64,000 bases of DNA, from NCBI RefSeq assembly GCF_000496755.2, contig NZ_AYKS02000067.1, positions 96,671 to 160,670 on the forward strand, given 5' to 3'. The notes below the pieces were generated by a model. It made no database searches and had not been told where the DNA came from. It saw only the letters and a list, made by a program, of their open reading frames with translations. This stretch comes from Serratia sp. DD3. GTDB taxonomy: Bacteria > Pseudomonadota > Gammaproteobacteria > Enterobacterales > Enterobacteriaceae. Positions 52,097 to 61,391 of the stretch are shown one piece after another; the stretch's first letter is position 1; each line of letters begins with the position of its first letter. The position numbers and the translations under genes are program-made.

Positions 52097-52654
52097 ATGA
52101 CAAAACCGATGAGCACTCCTGATAGATCTACACAGATTGGCCGGAAAATAAGTGCGGGCGTCTCCTCACGCGGCAGAATGCTACCTACGTTATTTGATCG
52201 GTTAACGGATTTAGAACCCAAACAGAAGCGAGAAACAGACAGGAACCAAAGTATTTCGCACAGCCTGTTGAGAAAGACGATCCTGCGCGACTTGCAATGG
52301 TTATTTAACTGCACTAACAACGAATCACTGATTGATTTATGGGCGTTTCCCGAGGTTCGACGTTCTACGCTGAATTACGGGATTACTGCCCTGGCAGGGA
52401 AAAGAATGTCAGAAATCGAGTGGCCCGATATCGAAAGAAACCTAATTCAGGCCATCCTGAATTTTGAACCACGCATTATCCCAGAGAAATTGACGCTGCT
52501 GTGTATTTCCGGTCGGGACGATCTGGATGTGCACAATATCTTGTCGATAGAGATCCGTGGGCTTTTGTGGTGCACCCCTCATCCGCTGGAATTTTGTTTT
52601 CGTTCCGACATCGACCTGGAAAATGGTTATTTCAACCTCAAGGACATAGGGTGA
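52097..52654 (+). CDS. tssE: T6SS baseplate protein TssE (gp25-like)
   Basis: 185 residues. gp25 fold that starts sheath polymerisation. MLPTLFDRLTDLEP at the start, then SLLRKTILRDLQWLFN and the EIEWPDIERNLIQAILNFEP segment. Two bases after tagJ; ends four bases before tssF. Confidence 0.93.
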   Translation: MTKPMSTPDRSTQIGRKISAGVSSRGRMLPTLFDRLTDLEPKQKRETDRNQSISHSLLRKTILRDLQWLFNCTNNESLIDLWAFPEVRRSTLNYGITALAGKRMSEIEWPDIERNLIQAILNFEPRIIPEKLTLLCISGRDDLDVHNILSIEIRGLLWCTPHPLEFCFRSDIDLENGYFNLKDIG

Positions 52655-52658
52655 ATTG

Positions 52659-54542
52659 ATGGAGAGCAAGCTGCTTGAGTATTACAACCGTGAGTTGGTT
52701 TATCTGCGTGAAATGGGGGCAGATTTTGCCGAGCGCTATCCCAAAGTGGCTGGACGTCTGGGGATGCAAGGGATTGAAGTCAACGATCCTTATGTGGAGC
52801 GCCTACTTGAGGGTTTCGCCTTTCTGACTTCGCGGATCCAGTTGAAAATGGATGCGGAATTTCCCCGTTTTTCACAGCGGGTGCTGGAGGTGATTTATCC
52901 CAACTATCTTGCGCCAATCCCTTCAATGGCAATAGCAGAACTGCATCCAGATGGCCGAAAAGGCAATATCAACACCGGATTTTTGGTGCCGAGAGGCACA
53001 ATGATGACCAGTGACTCTTTCAAAAAGAGCGGCATTACCTGCAAATACCGCACCGCTCATGATGTGATGCTCTATCCGCTCAGTATCAGCCAGGTTTCGC
53101 TGGGTGCAGCGCCCGGTGATATTGCCAACGTTGCCGGGATTGACCGTGACGCCTGCCAAAGCGCGCTGCGTATTCGTCTGCGGCTTGATGATAATGTCAC
53201 CCTGGATAACTTGCGCCTCGATAAGTTGACCTTCTACCTTAGCGGGCCAGATATAGAAGCGATGCAACTGCTGGAGCTGGTGATGCAACATACCACCGGT
53301 ATCCTTTGCCAATCAACGTACAATCCTCGGCAATGGCAGTATCTGTCCAAAGAACAGCTCAACCATGAGGGGTTTGAAGCCGATCAGGCGCTGTTACCTA
53401 ACGATCTCCGCAACTTTGACGGTTATCGCCTGTTACAGGAGTATTTCGCCTTTCCCGCCCGCTTTCGATTTATCAGTATTTCTGGCCTGACGCCACTGTT
53501 CAGCATGTTTCCAACGCAAAGTAGCCACGCAAAAGAGTTCGAGATCGTTTTATTGCTCGATAAGGCGCTACCCGCGCTGGCCAAACGGATAGACACCAGC
53601 CACTTATCGTTGCACTGCACACCTGTAGTCAATCTGTTCCCCAAAGTGGCCGAGCGAATTACGCTGAACAACAAAACCAACGAATATCATCTAGTGGTCG
53701 ATAATATTCAACCGCTGGATTACGAAGTTTTTTCTGTACAGCGGTTATGGGGAACGCCAGAAAACAACCAGTACGAACAGGAGTTCCGGCCATTTTATTG
53801 TACTCAGGGACGTGACGGGCAAAACTACGGCGCCTACTTTTCCCTGCGCCGTTCGCCACGTCCCCTCTCCGCTAAAAGCAAGCGACACGGTACGCGCAGC
53901 ACTTATCTTGGATCGGAGGTTTTCCTGTCTCTGGTCGATGCTAACCATACGCCCTGGCGCAACGATCTGGAATACTTCACGGCGGAGGTTTTAGTCACCA
54001 ACCGTGATTTGCCATTGTTACTGCAAAAACAGGAATTGCTTTCCTTCATCGTTTCCGACTCAATTCCCTTGCGACAGGTCACTTTAAGAACGCCACCATC
54101 TCTACCCCGCGAGGCATTAGCGGAAGGTCGCCTCTCGTGGGGATTGATCAGCCAGTTACAACTGGATTATGTCAGCTTGATGGAAGGAGATGAAGCGCAG
54201 AGTACTCGTATGTTAAGGGAGTTGCTGACGCTGTATGCCAAACTCGAAGAGCCGCAGGTAATAAAGGAGATTAATGGGGTGCAACATTGTCGTTTGACTC
54301 CAACCTATCAACGATCGCCTTTCCCCGGCCCCATCGTGTTTTCACGCGGTATTGCCATTGGTCTGACCGTCGATGAACAGGCGTTTTCTGGCGGTACCCC
54401 CTACCTGTTTGGCTGCGTACTGGAACGGTTATTCAGCCGCATCGTCACCATGAACTCGTTTGTCACGACCTCCCTGAGTACGCCTCAACGCGGGAAAATT
54501 GCCCAGTGGCCGCCGCGGATCGGCAGGAGAACCTTGATATGA
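52659..54542 (+). CDS. tssF: T6SS baseplate protein TssF
   Basis: 627 residues from ATG 52659 (MESKLLEYYNRELVYLREMG); a TTG one codon upstream is less likely. Diagnostic N-terminus with FAERYPKVAGRLGM and PFVERLLEGFAFL-type (DPYVERLLEGFAFLTSRIQL). Forms the wedge with TssG, TssE and TssK. Overlaps tssG by 4 bases. Confidence 0.96.
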   Translation: MESKLLEYYNRELVYLREMGADFAERYPKVAGRLGMQGIEVNDPYVERLLEGFAFLTSRIQLKMDAEFPRFSQRVLEVIYPNYLAPIPSMAIAELHPDGRKGNINTGFLVPRGTMMTSDSFKKSGITCKYRTAHDVMLYPLSISQVSLGAAPGDIANVAGIDRDACQSALRIRLRLDDNVTLDNLRLDKLTFYLSGPDIEAMQLLELVMQHTTGILCQSTYNPRQWQYLSKEQLNHEGFEADQALLPNDLRNFDGYRLLQEYFAFPARFRFISISGLTPLFSMFPTQSSHAKEFEIVLLLDKALPALAKRIDTSHLSLHCTPVVNLFPKVAERITLNNKTNEYHLVVDNIQPLDYEVFSVQRLWGTPENNQYEQEFRPFYCTQGRDGQNYGAYFSLRRSPRPLSAKSKRHGTRSTYLGSEVFLSLVDANHTPWRNDLEYFTAEVLVTNRDLPLLLQKQELLSFIVSDSIPLRQVTLRTPPSLPREALAEGRLSWGLISQLQLDYVSLMEGDEAQSTRMLRELLTLYAKLEEPQVIKEINGVQHCRLTPTYQRSPFPGPIVFSRGIAIGLTVDEQAFSGGTPYLFGCVLERLFSRIVTMNSFVTTSLSTPQRGKIAQWPPRIGRRTLI

Positions 54543-55558
54543 GCGCCAAGATGCCACGCCTGCGCGACGACTTCTGGACTTCACTTACCGAGCAGCCTTA
54601 TGAGCATGATCTGTTTCAGATCCTCAGGCTGCTTGATGCGCAAGGCGGCTTCGAATGGCCTCTTGGCCGGGCACCTCATCCCTATCAGGAGCCCATCCGC
54701 CTTGGTCAGCAACCCTCGCTATCGTTTGCTCCCGCTACGCTGGCCAGTGCCGGGCCTGCGGATAACGATGCGTTGTACCACTTGATGATATACAGCTTTG
54801 GTCTGTTCGGCCCAAATGGCCCACTACCGCTGCATTTTACCGAATATGTTCGGGAGCGTTATCTGCACCATCAGGATCGCACACTGCTCGACTTTCTCAA
54901 TCTGTTTCATCATCGCCTGATCCTGCTGTTCTATCGTGCATGGGCCAATAGTCAGCCCACCGTATCGCTTGACCGTGAAGACGATCAGGCCTTCACCCGT
55001 TATATTTCTAGCCTTACCGGGATGGGGGGGAAGGCACTGTATGCCCGTGACAACCTACCTACTCATGCTAAATACTTTATGGCTGGGCACTTGGTGCGTC
55101 AGAGACGCAATAGTGAAGGATTGGCGAAGATCCTCCGTCATTACTTTCAGATTCCTGTGCGTATCCTTGAGAATATTCCCGTCTGGCTGGCTATTGCACC
55201 GCACCAGCAGACACGCTTGAGCAGTGGGCAGTCTCCACGCTTGGGGCGAGAGGCTTTCCTCGGTCAAATGGTAAGAGATGTGCAGCATAAATTCCGTATT
55301 GAATTGGGGCCGATGTCCGATCGGGAATACCGGAGTTTTTTGCCCGGTCAACCGCAGGCACTCGCACTGCGCGACTGGGTGCGGCAATACCTTGGTATTG
55401 AGTATATCTGGGATGTGCGTTTGATCTTGCACAAGAAAGAAGTGAGCAGAGCGACGCTAGGGGGAAAGCAACCTCTGGGACTACGCTGTTGGTTGCGAGA
55501 TGCTGACCAGGACGGTGATGTCAACGAACTGATTTTTTCACCAGAACCTATATCCTAG
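54539..55558 (+). CDS. tssG: T6SS baseplate protein TssG
   Basis: 339 residues from ATG 54539, which overlaps the tssF stop (ATGA) and has AGGAG 10 bases upstream; an earlier GTG at 54506 is unsupported. Motifs: YEHDLFQILRLLDAQGGF, IYSFGLFGPNGPLPLHFTEY and the phage gpI-like C-terminal half. Wedge partner of TssF. Confidence 0.95.
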   Translation: MSAKMPRLRDDFWTSLTEQPYEHDLFQILRLLDAQGGFEWPLGRAPHPYQEPIRLGQQPSLSFAPATLASAGPADNDALYHLMIYSFGLFGPNGPLPLHFTEYVRERYLHHQDRTLLDFLNLFHHRLILLFYRAWANSQPTVSLDREDDQAFTRYISSLTGMGGKALYARDNLPTHAKYFMAGHLVRQRRNSEGLAKILRHYFQIPVRILENIPVWLAIAPHQQTRLSSGQSPRLGREAFLGQMVRDVQHKFRIELGPMSDREYRSFLPGQPQALALRDWVRQYLGIEYIWDVRLILHKKEVSRATLGGKQPLGLRCWLRDADQDGDVNELIFSPEPIS

Positions 55559-55826
55559 CTCAATGAAGTTGCAGGTACGCGGTAAACAAGAGAATCCCGA
55601 TGAACTTACATCGGTCAGTGATTCGGGTGGACGACAAATCCACCAGACGTGGATTTGAACGTGACATGCAGTGGCCCCGATAGGGGCCAGCCTCATGAAT
55701 TAGGCGAGTAACTGTCGCCAACACCGCTGCAGCTTCATGGGTGACGGGTATCATCAACTATGTGACTAGGGTGAGCGAAAGCAGCCGACAACCCTGCAGT
55801 TTGATCGACGACAGGTATAAACAGTA
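55557..55826. repeat. Diverged ERIC-like element C between tssG and clpV
   Basis: Contains GAATCCCGATGAACTTACATCGGTCAGTGATTCGGG, the diverged counterpart of the ERIC core palindrome, shown here in part as GAATCCCGATG and CATCGGTCAGTGATTCGGG. A second partial unit follows with ATGTGACTAGGGTGAGCG and GACAGGTATAAAC. No gene lies in this gap of 296 bases. Confidence 0.7.
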
Positions 55827-55854
55827 AATTAAAGTAGACTACTAAAGGATTATC

Positions 55855-58488
55855 ATGAGTGAAATCAGCCGTGCGGTTCTGTTTGGAAAATTGAATGGTC
55901 AGTTGCTGGAAAGCTTAGAAAATGCCACTGCCTTTTGCAAACTCAGGGGCAACCCCTATGTTGAGTTAGCGCACTGGATACATCAGTTAATGCAGTACCC
56001 TGAAGGGGATTGGCAGCGGATTATCCACTACTTCGATATTGATGCCGGAAAGTTGAGCAAAGACATCATCGCGGCGATCGACCGTCTGCCCCGTGGTGCC
56101 AGTTCGATCTCGGATCTGTCAGAACACATCGATAATTCCGTCGAGCGTTCTTGGATCTTCTGTTCACTGACGTTGGGTAGTCAACAGATCCGTGGCGGTC
56201 ACCTGTTGCTTGGGCTGTTAAAGACCACCAACTTGCATCATCAATTGTTGGCTATCTCCCCATGCTTCTCGCTGATTAATAGTGAAATCCTGTTACAGCA
56301 GTTTGAGCTGATCCTCACCGGCTCTTCCGAAGCGGATAAAACGCCCTTGCCATCAGGTACCACACTAGCGCCAGGTTCAGGAAAAAACGTTCTGGAACAG
56401 TACGGTAATAATCTGACGGAAAAAGCGCGCCGCAATGAACTGGATCCCGTCATTGGACGTGATGAAGAGATCCGTCAACTGATTGATATCCTGATGCGTA
56501 GGCGCCAGAACAACCCCTTGTTGACAGGAGAAGCGGGCGTGGGCAAAACGGCGGTCGTGGAAGGGCTGGCGGCACGTATCGCCGCCGGCGAGGTACCGCC
56601 CAAATTACGCGATGTAACATTGTATTTATTGGATATGGGAATGCTACAGGCTGGAGCTGGGGCCAAAGGGGAGTTTGAACAGCGCTTACGTGCGGTGATC
56701 GACGAAGTACAATCCAGCCCCTCACCGATTATTCTCTTTATCGATGAGATCCATACGCTGATCGGTGCGGGCGGTACGCAGGGAACCGGTGACGCAGCCA
56801 ACTTGATGAAACCCGCGTTGGCACGCGGTCAATTGCGTACCATTGGCGCGACTACCTGGTCCGAATATAAAAAATACATCGAAAAAGACCCAGCCTTGAC
56901 TCGACGCTTCCAGGTAGTGAAAGTGCTTGAGCCTGATGAAAAGAAAGCAGTCAACATGTTACGGCATCTCCGGCCAACCCTCGAACGACATCATCAGGTC
57001 ATTGTACTGGATGAATCAGTTGAGGCCGCCGTGCGTCTTTCTCATCGTTATATTCCTGATCGCCAGTTACCGGACAAAGCGATAAGCCTGATGGATACCG
57101 CCTGTGCCAGATGCGCCGTCAGTCAGCATGCTGAACCCGCCCAAGTTGAAGACTGCCGCCGCCATATTGAAGCGCTTGAAACAGAGTGGGTGATCGCCAG
57201 CCGCGATGCACGCATCGCGGCTGGCGACGCAGAACGCCCCAATCAGTTGAAAGAACAGATTGAACAGGCACGGCAACAGTTGGACACACTGAGTTCACGC
57301 TGGAAAAACGAGTTAGAGCTGGTAAACGAAATCATTGAATTACGTGCCAGGCTCTACGATACCGATGGATCGGCAGATGAAAACCAACAATATGATGCAG
57401 CCGCGCTACACGTACAACTTGCCGAGTTACAGCAGCAGTTAGCTGAACTGCAAGCGTGTGATCCATTAATCTTCCCTACGGTAGATGCCAACATTATCGC
57501 CGCAGTAATTGCTGACTGGACCGGTATTCCTTTAGGCCGGATGATGAAAAGTGAAATTGAGTCAGTTTTGGGATTGGCGGAGACACTTAATCAGCGGGTG
57601 ATTGGGCAAAAACACGGCCTGGAGGCGATAGCCAGCCGTCTGATTACCTCACGCGCCAGCCTGGACGATCCGAACAAGCCGATTGGCGTCTTTATGCTCT
57701 GCGGCCCTTCCGGCGTAGGGAAAACCGAAACGGCTCACGCCCTGGCAGAGAGTTTCTATGGTGGGGAACGCCATGTCATCACCATCAATATGAGTGAGTT
57801 TCAGGAGTCTCATACCGTTTCCACATTAAAAGGAGCGCCTCCGGGTTATGTAGGCTATGGAGAGGGAGGTATTCTTACCGAGGCGGTCCGTCGTCGCCCC
57901 TATAGTGTCATTCTGCTCGACGAGGTTGAGAAGGCTCACTCTGACGTTCACGAAATCTTCTACCAGGTATTTGATAAAGGTTGGATGGAAGATGGTGAAG
58001 GACTACGCATTGACTTTCGTAACACCATCATCATCCTCACCTCGAACGTTGGCAGTGAAGTAGTAAGCGCTCTTTGTTCCGATCCTGCATTGTTGCCGGA
58101 TCCCGAACAGTTAACGGTTGCACTGCGCGAACCCTTGCTCCGGGCCTTCCCGGCTGCATTGCTTGGTCGGTTGATGGTGGTCCCTTATTACCCGCTCAAC
58201 GACGAAGTTCTGGCGGATATCGTCAAGCTACGGCTGGAACGAATCCGCCAGCGCCTGCTAGAAAACCACAATATGACTTGCTCTTTTGATGACCGGGTAG
58301 TCCAACAGATTGTTAGCCGTTGTACGGATGTAGAGTCTGGAGGCCGTCTGGTCGATACCATTTTGACCAATACACTGTTGCCCCAGATCAGTCATTACTT
58401 GCTGACCGCCAGCACAGAATTACGTCAATATCACCATCTGCATATCGATTATGTAGACAAAAATTTTGACTATGATTTTCAGGTGTAG
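55855..58488 (+). CDS. clpV: T6SS AAA+ sheath recycler ClpV (TssH)
   Basis: 877 residues. N-terminal double Clp-N domain (about 10-150), AAA1 with Walker A GEAGVGKT at 225-232 and FIDEIHTLIGAGG, a ClpB-like middle coiled coil (about 410-530), and AAA2 with Walker A GPSGVGKT at 617-624 and ILLDEVEKAHSDVHEIF. Unfolds contracted TssB/TssC sheath. ATG follows AAAGGATT. Confidence 0.97.
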   Translation: MSEISRAVLFGKLNGQLLESLENATAFCKLRGNPYVELAHWIHQLMQYPEGDWQRIIHYFDIDAGKLSKDIIAAIDRLPRGASSISDLSEHIDNSVERSWIFCSLTLGSQQIRGGHLLLGLLKTTNLHHQLLAISPCFSLINSEILLQQFELILTGSSEADKTPLPSGTTLAPGSGKNVLEQYGNNLTEKARRNELDPVIGRDEEIRQLIDILMRRRQNNPLLTGEAGVGKTAVVEGLAARIAAGEVPPKLRDVTLYLLDMGMLQAGAGAKGEFEQRLRAVIDEVQSSPSPIILFIDEIHTLIGAGGTQGTGDAANLMKPALARGQLRTIGATTWSEYKKYIEKDPALTRRFQVVKVLEPDEKKAVNMLRHLRPTLERHHQVIVLDESVEAAVRLSHRYIPDRQLPDKAISLMDTACARCAVSQHAEPAQVEDCRRHIEALETEWVIASRDARIAAGDAERPNQLKEQIEQARQQLDTLSSRWKNELELVNEIIELRARLYDTDGSADENQQYDAAALHVQLAELQQQLAELQACDPLIFPTVDANIIAAVIADWTGIPLGRMMKSEIESVLGLAETLNQRVIGQKHGLEAIASRLITSRASLDDPNKPIGVFMLCGPSGVGKTETAHALAESFYGGERHVITINMSEFQESHTVSTLKGAPPGYVGYGEGGILTEAVRRRPYSVILLDEVEKAHSDVHEIFYQVFDKGWMEDGEGLRIDFRNTIIILTSNVGSEVVSALCSDPALLPDPEQLTVALREPLLRAFPAALLGRLMVVPYYPLNDEVLADIVKLRLERIRQRLLENHNMTCSFDDRVVQQIVSRCTDVESGGRLVDTILTNTLLPQISHYLLTASTELRQYHHLHIDYVDKNFDYDFQV

Positions 58489-58512
58489 AATGCCTTGATA
58501 AAACAATGTAAT

Positions 58513-59433
58513 ATGGCAAAAACGCTGACGCCCGGACGCCATGCCCAGGCGCTTAATCCGGGGTACCATCTGGCTCGATTGGAGATCCAACAGGCGATCG
58601 GTGAAGGCGGGTTTAGTATTGTGTACCAGGCTTTCGACCATGGTCGAAAGCACCCTGTGGCCGTTAAAGAATATTTTCCTGTTTCGATAGCCACCAGAAA
58701 ACCTAATGGGGAAGTCATTCCCCATGATGACTGCTTCTTGCCAACATTCAACGCAGGGCGAACCTACTTCCGCCAGGAGGCTAGGATACTCGACGTTATT
58801 ACTCATCCTTGTGTGCCACAATTGTTTGATTTCTGGCAAGAGAATAATACCGCCTATATCAGTACCTCACTTTATCGCGGCAACACTTTGAAAAAATGCC
58901 ATAGAGAGACACCAGATTTAGCTACCCAATCTTGGCTAATGACATTACTCACTTCGTTGCTAAATACAGTGTACATGATCCATCAGCAAGGTTGTCTCCA
59001 TCTGGATATTTCATGGGACAACATCCAAATCCAGGACGGCGCTTCCCCTATTTTGCTGGACTTTGGTTCTGCCTGTTTCACAAATAATCATAGCCCTAAC
59101 AGACCCAATTTGATGTTGAAACCGGGTTTTTCACCACCTGAACTTTATTACCGTGCAGAGAGAGAGGCTATCGGCCCCTGGTGCGATATTTATTCGATTG
59201 GCGCCCTGATTTATGGGTTAATCACCGGAACACTGCCGCCAGTAAGTTTGACTCGCTGTATCGAAGACCGTTACCAACCTTTATCGGAGCAACGACCAAA
59301 TGGCTATTCCTATCAGTTTCTCCGGGCTATCGACCAGGCATTAGCGGTCAGTTATGTAAACCGACCACAGACACTGGCCACCTTTGCCCAACAACTTGAT
59401 ATAAAACTATCCTCAAGTGACCTCAATGGGTAA
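58513..59433 (+). CDS. T6SS serine/threonine kinase, short PpkA-like
   Basis: 306 residues from ATG 58513; a TTG at 58495 is an alternative start. Kinase lobes complete: glycine loop GEGGFSIVY at 30-38, VAVKEY lysine, catalytic loop HLDISWDN at 163-170 (HLD instead of HRD, so a kinase lacking the usual arginine before the catalytic Asp), DFG at 183-185, and SPPELYYRAE. It ends right after the kinase domain. PpkA of Pseudomonas has a C-terminal transmembrane helix and periplasmic sensor, absent here. Likely phosphorylates the FHA protein. Last gene of the T6SS locus. Confidence 0.85.
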   Translation: MAKTLTPGRHAQALNPGYHLARLEIQQAIGEGGFSIVYQAFDHGRKHPVAVKEYFPVSIATRKPNGEVIPHDDCFLPTFNAGRTYFRQEARILDVITHPCVPQLFDFWQENNTAYISTSLYRGNTLKKCHRETPDLATQSWLMTLLTSLLNTVYMIHQQGCLHLDISWDNIQIQDGASPILLDFGSACFTNNHSPNRPNLMLKPGFSPPELYYRAEREAIGPWCDIYSIGALIYGLITGTLPPVSLTRCIEDRYQPLSEQRPNGYSYQFLRAIDQALAVSYVNRPQTLATFAQQLDIKLSSSDLNG

Positions 59434-59464
59434 TGTGTTGGCTTTCCTGCAATTCGAATTATTT
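59434..59464. repeat. Collapsed ERIC remnant after the kinase gene
   Basis: GTGTTGGCTTTCC is joined directly to TGCAATTCGAATTATTTT: the two outer parts of the ERIC at 24197-24324 with the core deleted. Confidence 0.6.
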
Positions 59465-59513
59465 TGGGCCCCGATTTTTCAATGGAGTCCATTTCTCCCA
59501 TGATAAATAGACA

Positions 59514-59696
59514 TTAAGCCAGCACTACCGTCAGATGGCCCCCAAAACTGCCGGTCCCTTTGATATCAAGTACCAGGTCAGTCGTGGTGGATAAATCCGG
59601 CCCGGACATTTTTTTATCCGCTCTCAGGGTGGTGGCCTTGACTGGTTTACGGTGATGAAGAGCGTCAACGTAAAAGGGGAATCGGTGCTTCACTGA
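59514..59696 (-). pseudogene. Unidentified gene remnant
   Basis: A frame open for about 60 codons on the minus strand ends in a compact, strand-rich sequence (DLVLDIKGTGSFGGHLTVVLA) and has a stop upstream and no start or ribosome binding site. Shifting frame near 59676 extends the open region a little, suggesting a broken gene. I do not recognise the family; the strand pattern is compatible with a fimbrial-type subunit end, but that is only a guess. Confidence 0.3.
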
Positions 59697-59714
59697 CTAA
59701 AATCCCTGTGCTGA

Positions 59715-59817
59715 TTAACCTGAGATCTGGTAGGCCGTCGTTAATATCATCATTTCTGAATGGTTCAGCTTGATTGATAGTTTATCTTCTTCAATTTTTT
59801 ATTCAGAGCTCAGGTTA
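59715..59817. mobile_element. Remnant of the IS whose end also lies at 61362-61391
   Basis: TTCAATTTTTTATTCAGAGC...CAGGTTA at 59790-59817 is nearly identical to 61362-61391, next to an IS982-like transposase start. TTAACCTGAGATCTGG at 59715-59730 is its inverted partner. The pair with only about 60 bases between suggests an internally deleted copy. Confidence 0.5.
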
Positions 59818-59950
59818 TATAACCAAAAAATGCGGCTCTTTAAGTACAAGAAAATATTTTTCGTGATCTTTCACTAAGTTTTCTACTTGTATTTCATGGA
59901 AAATGAGATGAAAGCATCCCATCTTTGAATATGGGAGAAATAAGTCAGTT

Positions 59951-60085
59951 GAATATACCCAAAATATTTTGAGTTATTTGTAGGCGGTAAGTCTGAGAGT
60001 CGCTAGGAGCATAGTCCACTATGTGACTAGGGTGACAGAGCGCAGCTAACACCCAAGCAGTTTTAAGTAAGAAGGGTATATATCT
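59951..60085. repeat. ERIC-like element D
   Basis: About 135 bp with ATATACCCAAAATA at the left end and AAGGGTATATAT at the right end as inverted termini. The core is GCTAGGAGCATAGTCCACTATGTGACTAGGGTGA, quoted in part as GCTAGGAGCATAG and CTATGTGACTAGGG. Size and layout match ERIC, but the core has drifted. Confidence 0.7.
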
Positions 60086-60596
60086 ACAGACTTACGGTAG
60101 CGCAATATATCCACGTGGGGAACCCTGTTTATCCATGGGGCGCATGCGGCGAGTCTGGTGGCAAAAGCGTCAGGGCAGTGGATAATGTCCTTCAACCAGC
60201 CTGGTCATAGTGGTAATGGCCAATAAGCTGGCAAGAACGGTTATGGGCGATATCCGCCCATAACCGTGAATATGAAAAAAACACGTCAGTGCCAGGCCGT
60301 ATTGATGTCTGGTGCAGATAAACATCAACACTAATAAAAGGGTGAATGCAGAAAAGTTGCTTGGGTAATCGAAGTGATGACAATGACAGATATAAGACCG
60401 TGACTTGCTAAAGCAGAATAAGCTCATGGGTATAAAGTCCGTTTGGAGAATAAGGTGTGAGTCAGCAGCTCTCATCGTAGTCGGCAGCGTTGCCTGCAAT
60501 GTTGCCTGCAATAAAGTCGGATACCGAGCTGTAACATCTCGTCAATGTCAAAACAACGAAAGCCTTGCAAACTGGGATGTGTTCATACAGCTTCTA
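60086..60596. other. Region without a supported gene
   Basis: Open frames exist on both strands (minus strand 60170-60511), but none has family resemblance, a ribosome binding site or gene-like codon use. A palindrome GGTTATGGGCG...CGCCCATAACC lies at 60239-60265. Probably decayed DNA between the repeat element and the IS1-like fragment. Confidence 0.4.
60239..60265. other. Perfect inverted repeat in decayed DNA
   Basis: GGTTATGGGCG at 60239-60249 pairs with CGCCCATAACC at 60255-60265 around five bases. No T-run and no gene beside it. It may be the terminator or hairpin of a lost gene. Confidence 0.5.
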
Positions 60597-60920
60597 ATGG
60601 CTATTATTGATGTTGTTTGTCCTCACTGTTTTTCTTCAGCGCAGGTTGTACGTAATGGTTATACTCGTGGTCGGCATCAGCGATATTTATGCCGCCGGTG
60701 TGACAAAACTTTCCAGCTTAGTTTTGTGCAGAAAGCTTCGGTACCGGGGAGTCATCAACAGATTATCGATATGGCGATGAATGGCGTAGGTTGTCGTGCG
60801 ACGGCACGTATCATGGGGATAAGTCTAAATACTGTCCTCAGACATTTAAAAAATTCGATTCCTTCAAATATTAAGTCGAGCCTGGAGGGCTGTATCAGCA
60901 CTGACAGGGATGAAAGCTAA
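60597..60920 (+). mobile_element. insA: IS1-family InsA gene, element truncated
   Basis: 107 codons. The first ~87 residues match IS1 InsA: zinc-finger cysteines C8/C11 and C32/C35 (VCPHC, YLCRRC), [17 protein letters not shown], and the helix-turn-helix [20 protein letters not shown] with [11 protein letters not shown]. After that the sequence leaves the family, and no InsB catalytic part follows. The element is therefore incomplete and cannot transpose alone. Confidence 0.88.
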
Positions 60921-61164
60921 CTCTTTGTGTTGTCGTCAGCTATAGAGTATATCCCTATGATATTTCAAGCCGCTTGAAACTCTTGTTGCGTCCGAGATAC
61001 CCGGGATAATCGCACTAAGGGGCGCTTTGGCGGCTCAGGCCCACTACGACTCTCCAGCACGCTTTCCCAAATAACTTGCGTATTCCGCTCTGTTCGATCA
61101 CGGATTGGCATCGAAGTTCGATCAGTGTTTCGCATCCATTCGAACAATTGGGATGCTTTAACTC

Positions 61165-61294
61165 TTTTACTGCTTTTCAACCTCTTTTTTCCTCGCTTTT
61201 CACTGCCATTTTCCAGGCACTGCAGCTCCCATAATGGGATAAAGAGCTGGCAAAAATCATCGACATCACAGAAAAGTTCTACTAATTTGTTCAT
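61165..61294 (-). mobile_element. IS982-family transposase N-terminal fragment
   Basis: About 43 residues beginning MNKLVELFCDVDDFCQLFIP resemble the start of IS982-type transposases, then the frame runs into unrelated sequence to 60965. Its putative left inverted repeat lies about 70-100 bases upstream (61362-61391). The DDE catalytic region is absent. Confidence 0.7.
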
Positions 61295-61361
61295 TCCTGT
61301 TTCCCACTCAATTGATCCGTTTGTTTTTTTATCAAAAGTTCGGTTCTGGGAACAGGCACTT

Positions 61362-61391
61362 AGTTCAATTTTTTATCCAGAGCTCAGGTTA
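61362..61391 (-). repeat. Terminal inverted repeat of the IS982-like element
   Basis: Read on the minus strand: TAACCTGAGCTCTGGATAAA and onward to AATTGAACT. It abuts the ERIC element at 61391, whose left tip is missing, so the IS probably inserted into or deleted into the ERIC. Confidence 0.55.

Noticed and set aside
60105..60165. CRISPR I-E repeat-like words (CACGTGGGGAAC and GTTTATCC) near each other
   Set aside because: The words are out of order, only three bases apart and not repeated with regular spacing. No cas gene is in the window.
60170..60511. Minus-strand open frame of 113 codons
   Set aside because: No family resemblance, no ribosome binding site and odd composition; it lies in decayed DNA between a repeat element and an IS fragment.
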